Assembly (NCBI GenBank): GCA_003427395.1
Contig: BFEA01000080.1
Coordinates: forward strand, 1,232,808-1,281,990
Source: Chara braunii
Taxonomy: Eukaryota; Streptophyta; Charophyceae; Charales; Characeae
DNA: 49,183 bases
Direction of reading: 5' to 3'
Part shown: one piece after another, positions 42,618-49,183 of the stretch
How the letters are laid out: every line of letters starts with the position of its first letter
How positions within the stretch are numbered: position 1 is the stretch's first letter
The notes under the pieces: generated by a model
What the model saw: the letters and a program-made list of their open reading frames with translations, nothing else
Database searches by the model: none
Told to the model about the DNA's origin: nothing
Position numbers and translations under genes: made by a program

Positions 42618-45600
42618 CTATGTTACACATCGGGCTCCGCTTGACATGTTCGTTGCAGCAACAGAGGCGGAGACACGGCCTGACTGGGGGTCCGGCCCCA
42701 GCAGCTGTGGGTAGGAGCTCCATCTCCTCCAAAAACGCTCCTTCCCTTCTTCAAGTTCTTCTGCTCGGTCACACCGGCAGAAGTCTGCTTGAATGGCCAC
42801 TCGAAGGTTTTCCATTGCTTGTCCTTGGTATGGCTGCAGGGTGGGGGTCGTGCGCTGGCTGCATCTCTCGTTTCTCAGGGTCCAGATGGTCCATATTAGT
42901 GCAGCTTTGACAGTTTCCATTGCCAGCTGATTCTCGGGTTGCAGTCTGTTGGCCCTCATCAGGGTTCCCAGGAGAATGAGCTCCTTGTCCGTTTCTGTTA
43001 CTTCCAACGGGGTGTGCTCAGCTATTTGGGCCCACCACGTCCAGAACGCTCGGACTACCGGACATTGCGCAAATAGGTGGGGTATAGTCTCCACCTCTCC
43101 ACATCCTGCCGCACATTGTTGCTCCTTGTGACAGCTTCTGAGTGCCAACCATTGTGCTGTCGGGATGGCCAGGTGATAGAGTTGCCATAGCAAGCCAGCC
43201 TGCTTCTGATCCGGCAGCGCCGCCATAAGAGCACATTGCACGTTCCACATACGCTGAGTCCATCTTTCATAATAAACGTCTGGAAGCCAGTCTCTCTAGC
43301 TTCTGAGTGCCAACCATTGTGCGGTCGGGATGGCCAGGTGATAGCGTTGCCATAGCAAGCCAGCCTGCTTCTGATACGGCAGCGCCACCATAAGAGCACA
43401 TTGCACGTTCCACGTACGCTGAGTCCATCTTTCATAATAAACGTCTGGAAGCCAGTCTCTCTTGGCCCAGCAGCTCTTGAGTTCCCCACAGATGTCGCGT
43501 GGCTCTAGCAGGGAGTTATAGATGTTCTGCTGCAGTGGGGTCGTTCTCTTATGCATCCACCAAGGAGGCCATTCCCAGTCCTGCGGGTCCCAGCTTAAGT
43601 CTCGCCGCCGGTGCGCCAGCCTGTATGGGAAGTATTGGCCTTGTTCATTGGTCCCTCCTTCGCATACCACCACCGTCTCCACACCGTTCCTCGATATTCG
43701 TCTTTGGGCGGCCGGCAACATCCGCAGGGGTTTGCCCATCCCCTCATATCCGATTCAGATTCAATGTACCACACGGTGACTTCCAACCACTCTTCCCGGG
43801 GGCCCTGTTCCACTCGATAACCCATGTCTGGCCTGGTGAGTCCTTTAATTCGCACCCATTGTCCTTGTGCTTCGCCCTTTCTCAGCAGATCTATCCATTG
43901 TGAGGGAATAGTCTCTCTCAGCTCTCTCACCCGTTGCATTCTCCATGCCTTCCCGACGAGCATTGTCATCATCTCGTTGTCTGTGCGCCAGTCTTTGAGA
44001 TCCTCATCCCATAGGTGCCCCACTTTGAATACCCCCCGCTCTGCCCACTTCCATCCGAATGCTCCCGGCCGGCCCCGCCATGGGAAGGGGTCACCCTCTT
44101 CATCGCATATGAATCTGTTGTCAAACAACAGCTGGTTGAACACTGTGTCAGCAGATGCTGGAATCTGGCATCTCAGCTGCACCTTTTTCCACAAAGCCAA
44201 TTTTGTGCAACACACAGTGCCTCCGCTAACATTACCTATCAAGGAGCTACTCAGCAAGCATAGTTCCACCATCTCCTTCAGGACCTGCAATGCGTGTGCC
44301 AGGTGGGCGCATGTTACTTCTTGCCATGTGTCCCCCATCGTCCCCAGCGGGACCCAGATTAACTGGCGAAGTTGGAGGGCTATGATCCGGAGCCTTGGGT
44401 CCAACAGTCCCAAGGCCCCAAACCGTCTTGGCTGAATCAACTTGTCCCATGCCACTCTGCAGATTGAGTCTTCAGCAGCCGCATTTGTTCAACCACAAGT
44501 GGGCGTGAATCGCATGCTTGATGTACCAACAGGTTCGTTTTCCTGGCATACGCACTGCTCCCACATACTACAGTGTTGCCAACACCGAGTTTTTCACTAC
44601 GAATGCCTTCCCGAAACACCCCCATGCTTCCTTTTGCACTCCAGGTCTTGAGCCGGGCCACCGCTGCAACTGCGCGTATCGCCATTTGTTCTACCCCGTC
44701 GTAGCTTGGGGTCAGATTTGCCCCTAAAAAAGCCATTCTTTCGCCATTCTCGACGGTCAGGATATCCCATCCCTCCACCGGATCCACACCCGGGGGCATC
44801 ACCGCTTTGGATTTCTGCCAGTTAACTCGTGCCCCAGAGTACTTGCGTAATACACCCAGATCCTCTTTAAGCAGTCCCAGCTGCCGGGCCGTCGGCAGGA
44901 TGACTGCACCCGTGTCGTCCGCGAAGGCCATCGTCTGCAGCGTCTTTGATCGTGTCTTCAGGCCCTCCAACCTATCATCCGCTCTTAATATTGCATGCAG
45001 TGATTCGATATAGATGACGTAGAGGGCGGGGGACAGTGGGCAGCCCTGCCTAACTGACCTCGTGACCCTCAGGCTGTCCGATCTTACCCTGTTCACCTGC
45101 ATAACAGTGTTTGCTCCCTCGAGCAGGCTGTGGACCCAACTGCAGAAGATTCCGCCTATACCCCGACGCGCCATGCTTTGCAGCATGAACTCCCAACGTA
45201 TTCGATTGTATGCCTTTTCCAGGTTATAGATATAAATGCTCTCGCTCGCCCTGTGCACTGTTCCTCCTGTTGGGCCATCAGGAGTTTGTGAGGATTTGGT
45301 GCCCCGCCACGAAGCCCGTCTGTGTGTGATCGATGATGTGCTGTAGAGCATCGCTGAGGCGGGTTGCCAAGACTTTGGCCAATATCTTGTATACTGCGTT
45401 CAAAATGGATATGGACCATCAATCCTGCACATCCTCCTTCGGCCCCTTCTTATACATCCAGACCACATAGGCGTTGACGAATCCCGGGGGAACGTTTTGG
45501 CTCTGAGTGCTTCGTTGTAGGCCGCTGTGAGCAAGATAACAAAGAAATTACGAAAATCCTTGAATAGTTCCACCGGAATCCCGTCCAAGCCCGCTGCTTT

Positions 45601-46945
45601 CAATCGCGGCAGGGCAGAAATTGACCTTTCCACCTCCTCTATCACCACGTCTGCTTCCATCTTGCATGTGTTGTCTAGGCTGAGGCGGCTCTGGATATGC
45701 TTCCATACTTCCTGCTCTAGCTCTACTGCCATATCTGCAGATATCCATGTCTCCTCTTTCATGAGCAGCTGTCAGTAGAACTCTGTGACATACTTTAAGA
45801 TTCCCCTTGTGGTGTGCTGCCTATCCTGCTGGCCGTCGAAAGGGTGGTCCATTGCCGTCATCAGCGGGGCCCCCTTGTTCTTCTCCAGCGCGGCGAAGAA
45901 CTATCGTGACATGTGTTCCCCCACTACAATCCATAACTCCTTGGTGTGCCTTCCCCACCTAATTGCCTCCTCCTCCTGCTACTCCCTCCACCCCTGAGCA
46001 GCCTCCACCCTTTCTGCCCACCATTCATCATCTGACTGGCCTTTCCACGGGGCCAGAGTTCAACTACTCCAATTTGTCAGCATATTCCTCCCCCGTTCTT
46101 CGGTGGGTCAGATAGCTGCCCCTCAATTGCTTGTTCAATTTACTTCGCAGATCTTGCAGCGTTGTTGTTACGTGCGTTAGCAGGCCGCCCAGCGGGATAT
46201 CCTTTGTCCAGTCCTCCCAGAACTGGGTTACCATTGGGCAAAACTCCTTATTTTTGAACACCCATGCTGGAAGGGACTTCAGCGGGTGGCATATTTCAAT
46301 GTTTCCCACTGGGTAGCATGCTATAGCGGCTGAGCTGTCTGAGGTGGCCATCGGGCAGATTTGTGCTTGTTGTATGACGTCGTTGAGACTGCCCGATGCC
46401 CAGATCATGTCAATTCTACTTCTCTGTACCCCAAAAGGTATAGGTCCTGTCGTCAGGGTGTATTACTCTGAAGGAGTAAGTACATCCCAATCCAGTCATA
46501 CCATTCACCAGCGCCAGCAAGTCAGCTTCCCATCAGGTATCAATGTTTGGATCCGTTCCCACATTCTCCTTCGCGTCCCAATCTCCGTTGGCCCGTAGAC
46601 TGTGATCGCGCCCCATCCCTCCTCTTCCCACTGCAAGATTACCCACGGCCATTGCCCCTGCGAGTCGCAGAACCAGTCTACTGTTTCCCTCGGAAGCGAG
46701 GCGATATCAAGATGCACACCCCCCTTTGGTGCCCTGCGCCGGGGCCCACACCTGGTGGCCCTTCCACCACAGTGCAGGGTTCTCGGTGTTGGCCTAGTCT
46801 AACTTTGTTTCTCGAAGGCAGCCCACATCGATCTGCTCTGCTTTGACCTTCTGCTTGAGCTCCTGCTGCTTGGCCTGTAACGAATTCCTTCCCAAGCACG
46901 TTCCATGCCATCAGCTTCAACCTGTTCCATTGCCTCACCCTCTGC
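42618..46945 (-). pseudogene. second LINE ORF2: endonuclease, reverse transcriptase, zf-RVT (broken)
   Basis: From 5' to 3' on the minus strand, LKLMAWNVLG (about 46910) starts an APE-type endonuclease. GVCILISPRF and WGAITVYGPTE follow (46700-46560). The reverse transcriptase begins at about 45650 with LPRLKAAGLDGIPVELFK. YIYNLEKAYNRIRW, SVRQGCPLSPALYVIY and FADDTGAV follow (45230-44920), so both catalytic aspartate motifs remain. The thumb and C-terminal part runs to QWVRIKGLTRPDMGYRVEQG and ends with zf-RVT (CAAGCGEVETIPHLFAQC, about 43120-43065). A TGA near 45418 and frameshifts near 45490 and 45240 break it, plus a TAG made by the internal duplication. ORF1 is not recognisable; the frame at 47126-47407 may be its end. 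Confidence 0.88.
43133..43462 (-). repeat. 165-bp tandem duplication inside the LINE ORF2
   Basis: Copies 43133-43297 and 43298-43462 differ at five positions (97% identical). The unit is exactly 55 codons, so the ORF2 frame (WNVQCALM to QWLALRS) continues through both copies. At the junction, however, a TAG codon is created. Both copies also carry the AATAAACGTC word. Confidence 0.95.
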
Positions 46946-46949
46946 ATCT

Positions 46950-47570
46950 ACTGCTTTTCCAACCTACACGACTTGATTCCTTCCTCCTATCCTCCGTTGC
47001 CTCCGCATTACCTTTATACCTACGTCATTCTCTACTCCCCCGTCTGTTCTCCCCCATCCGAGTCCCACCCTCCTCTATTTTGTTGCCAGGGGGGGGTGCC
47101 ATCATCCTAGTGACACCCCATAGGATCATGTATCCCCTGTTCTCCCCCATCCCTTTCTGAAAGTGCTCAGTCCCCACACGATCTTCCGCAGGCAAGCACG
47201 CGTTAACGCTGTTGAGGTCTCATGGGCTTTACAGTAGTCTTGCGAAAGCGCCAGCAGACTGAAGACTTGGGCAAACTCCTCCCAGTGCGGGCCATTTTTT
47301 TTCAGTCTTGGCTGACCCGGTTTCCGCGGGATGACTCCAACAAAGTACATCACGATCAGGTATTCCATCCCCGTGGCTGTTTGATGCACAAATCTCATTG
47401 CTGACATTCAGGCAGGGAAAACACCTCATATCTGGTTATCATTTCTTAATGTCCATTGGAATTGTCTGTGGTGACCATTTCCAGAAAACGCCGAAAATTC
47501 TGAAAATTCTCTGAATTGAATGTGAATTCAAATTTTCATTCAAGTGCACTTTTGCCTCACCGTTTCACCC
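46950..47570. other. probable upstream part of the second LINE
   Basis: The minus frame 47126-47407 (93 codons) has a charged C-terminal half but no domain I can name. Its position just upstream of ORF2 fits the end of an ORF1. The rest is unassigned. Confidence 0.3.
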
Positions 47571-47571
47571 T

Positions 47572-47606
47572 GTTTTTTTTTTTGGGGGGGGGGGGGGGGT
47601 TTTTTA
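47572..47606. repeat. homopolymer block T12-G17-T6
   Basis: Runs of T, G and T in succession. Lengths are unreliable in short-read assemblies. Further G runs occur at 47822-47880. Confidence 0.9.
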
Positions 47607-47620
47607 ATATGGTGGCCACT

Positions 47621-48025
47621 CTATGGAATGATGCAAAATTTGGTTAAAAACCGGGCTAGGCCGACGCCCGGTCCAGACAGACCGGGAGGGTCCGTCCGGC
47701 AAAACCAGACGAGCCAAAAAACGTCCAAGAAATTTATTATTATTTTTTTTGAAGATGGGTCTGGACTGCGCTCGCTGAGAGGAGCCCAAATCCGCAGAGA
47801 AACTTGGGAAAGACGTGTGTTGGGGGGGTGGTTGGGGGGAGGTGGGGAGGGGGGGGGGGGAGTAGTTTGAGGGGAGGGGGGAGAATGGGGATCTTTGGAG
47901 GTCACTGTCGATGAGGGTGTAGTGGAGGTGCTTGCAACATGTCCTTTTCGTTTGTCTGCTGCCGCTTTGCCTCTCGTCGTTCCAGACCCGCCACCCCTGC
48001 CGACGCCGCTACCGCCGCCCGCCAT
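47621..48025 (-). CDS. possible start of an unidentified Gly/Pro-rich protein
   Basis: From an ATG at 48025-48023 the minus strand reads MAGGGSGVGRGGGSGTTRGK and on, through a basic KRKGH stretch and a Ser/Thr/Pro-rich stretch, ending at 47621. The N-terminal third does not look like simple repeat translation and could be a first exon. The Pro-rich part is composition-driven and the frame upstream of the ATG is low-complexity. I recognise no family. Confidence 0.2.
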   Translation of the reverse strand: MAGGGSGVGRGGGSGTTRGKAAADKRKGHVASTSTTPSSTVTSKDPHSPPSPQTTPPPPSPPPPNHPPNTRLSQVSLRIWAPLSERSPDPSSKKIIINFLDVFWLVWFCRTDPPGLSGPGVGLARFLTKFCIIP

Positions 48026-49136
48026 AGTGTCGTGTAAGTAGAGGATGCAAGGACCAACAGTGAGGGAAACAAGAGAGTAAAAATATCCGACGGAGAAATA
48101 GAAAGAGAAGAAGAAGAAGGAGAAATAGAAGGAGAAGAAGAAGCAGAAGAAGAAGTAGATGAAGAAGAAGGGAAGAAGAAGAAGAAGAAGCTGCTGTCTG
48201 CCGGTACAATATGGGCAGGGAAAAAAAAGTGAACCGGAGATAGCGCCCAGTACGATATGGCGGGCGGTACAATATGACTGGCAGATATGCAAGATGGTGG
48301 GCGGTAAGATATGGAGGAGGACGAGGGTAGAAAAAGACGATGAGGAGGAGGAGGAAGACAAAGAGGAGGGAAGGAGGAGGAGGAGAGGAGACTTGAAAAA
48401 TGAAACAGACGAAAGGAGGAGGAGGAGGAGGAGGAGGAGGAGGAGGAGGAGAAGGAAGAAGGAGAAGATAACAGGAGGAGGAGAATGGAGAGGAGGTGAC
48501 GAAGAAGAAGAGAGGAGGGGGGGGAGAGGGGAGGAAGGAGGAGAGGAAGGAGGAGGAGGAAGATAGAGACTTGAAAAGCGAACAGATGAAAGGAGGAGAA
48601 GACGGAAGGAGAAGGAGGAGGAGGAGAGAAGAACATGACAAAAGGAGGCGGCGGAGGAGGAGGAGCAGGTGGAGGAGGACCTACTGGTAGTGTATGTGGA
48701 TGACAGAAAAAAAAAGACAACAATGAAGGAGGTCGAGGAGGAGGAGGAGAGAAGGAGAAAAATAAGTAGGTGGAGGAGTAGGGAAGAAGAAGAAGACGAG
48801 AGGAGGAGGAGGAGGAGGGGGGGGGAGAAGGACAAGACGAAAGGAGGAGGATGAGGAGGAGTGAAGAAGAAGAAGACAGTAGGAGTAGGAGGACCAGGAG
48901 GAGGACGAGGACCTGCCGGTAGTGTATGTGCATGACGGAAAAAAAAAAGACGACAATGAAGGAGGTCGAGGAGGAGGAGGAGGAGGAGGAGAGAAGGAGA
49001 AGAATAAGTAGGTGGATGAGGAGGAGGAGAGAAGAAGAAGAAGAGAGGACGAGGAGGAGGAGAGAAGGACAAGAAAGGAGGAGGAGGAAGAGGACCTGCC
49101 TGTTTTGTATGGCGATGACGGAAAAAAAAAATAGAC

Positions 49137-49183
<47 letters not shown>
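48026..49183. repeat. GGA/GAA-rich tail with internal repeats, ending in (GA)n
   Basis: Purine triplets dominate the plus strand. A block starting GACCTGCCGGTAGTGTATGT occurs at 48678, 48910 and 49093 in diverged copies, each followed by GATGACRGAAAAAAAAA. Variants of GGTACAATATGG cluster at 48200-48310. (GA)n begins at 49140 and is cut by the window end. All long frames here are poly-Ser/Leu or poly-Arg/Glu artefacts. Confidence 0.85.

Noticed and set aside
47621-49072. 483-codon minus-strand frame
   Set aside because: Most of it is Ser/Leu/Pro translation of a CTC/CTT tract. Only the part from the ATG at 48025 is worth keeping, at low confidence.

Overview
The window looks like nuclear DNA from a plant-lineage genome dense in transposons and simple repeats. 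I think a streptophyte (charophyte-type) alga most likely, but that is inference. It rests on a plant-style O-fucosyltransferase gene, a scrap of plastid atpA, plant-type LINEs whose ORF1 carries a zinc knuckle, and very many GA/GAG tracts. It is a draft assembly: one 85-base N gap, several single Ns at microsatellite edges, and an exact double Nextera transposon end at 31650-31687, so the two sides of that point may not be contiguous in the real genome.

Only one convincing host gene is present: an apparently intronless type II membrane GDP-fucose O-fucosyltransferase family protein at 34740-36239 (+). Everything else recognisable is mobile, organellar, ribosomal or repetitive. Left part (1-12.5 kb): a candidate MITE, a 35-bp tandem array, a plastid atpA fragment at 2304-2417, a diverged and rearranged 25S rRNA-like block at about 4911-5595, a diverged 178-bp duplication, an array of seven copies of a conserved 22-nt hairpin-forming core at 8409-9014, a fold-back element, and an old LINE ORF1 remnant with a MITE (26-bp terminal inverted repeats, 5-bp target duplication) inserted beside it.

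A nearly full-length L1-like LINE on the minus strand occupies 12557-19669. It is bounded by a perfect 12-bp target site duplication and keeps its poly(A) tail, an intact 713-codon ORF1 and an overlapping but stop-riddled ORF2 (endonuclease, reverse transcriptase, zf-RVT). From 19.85 to 23.6 kb is a purine/pyrimidine array of four modules, the first inverted, separated by palindromic AATC-repeat junctions. A 120-130-bp satellite (23.65-24.63 kb), a 30-bp minisatellite, a tRNA-headed SINE candidate and several short duplications follow, then a degraded Ty3/gypsy protease-RT fragment (30.4-31.1 kb).

Right of the fucosyltransferase gene lie GA tracts, a degraded plus-strand LINE 3' part (39.9-41.45 kb), a second LINE ORF2 pseudogene on the minus strand (42.6-46.95 kb) with an in-phase 165-bp internal duplication, and a purine-rich tail (48.0-49.18 kb). 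The genes do not form a pathway. The history visible here is repeated transposon insertion, satellite growth and decay around one housekeeping-type glycosyltransferase gene.
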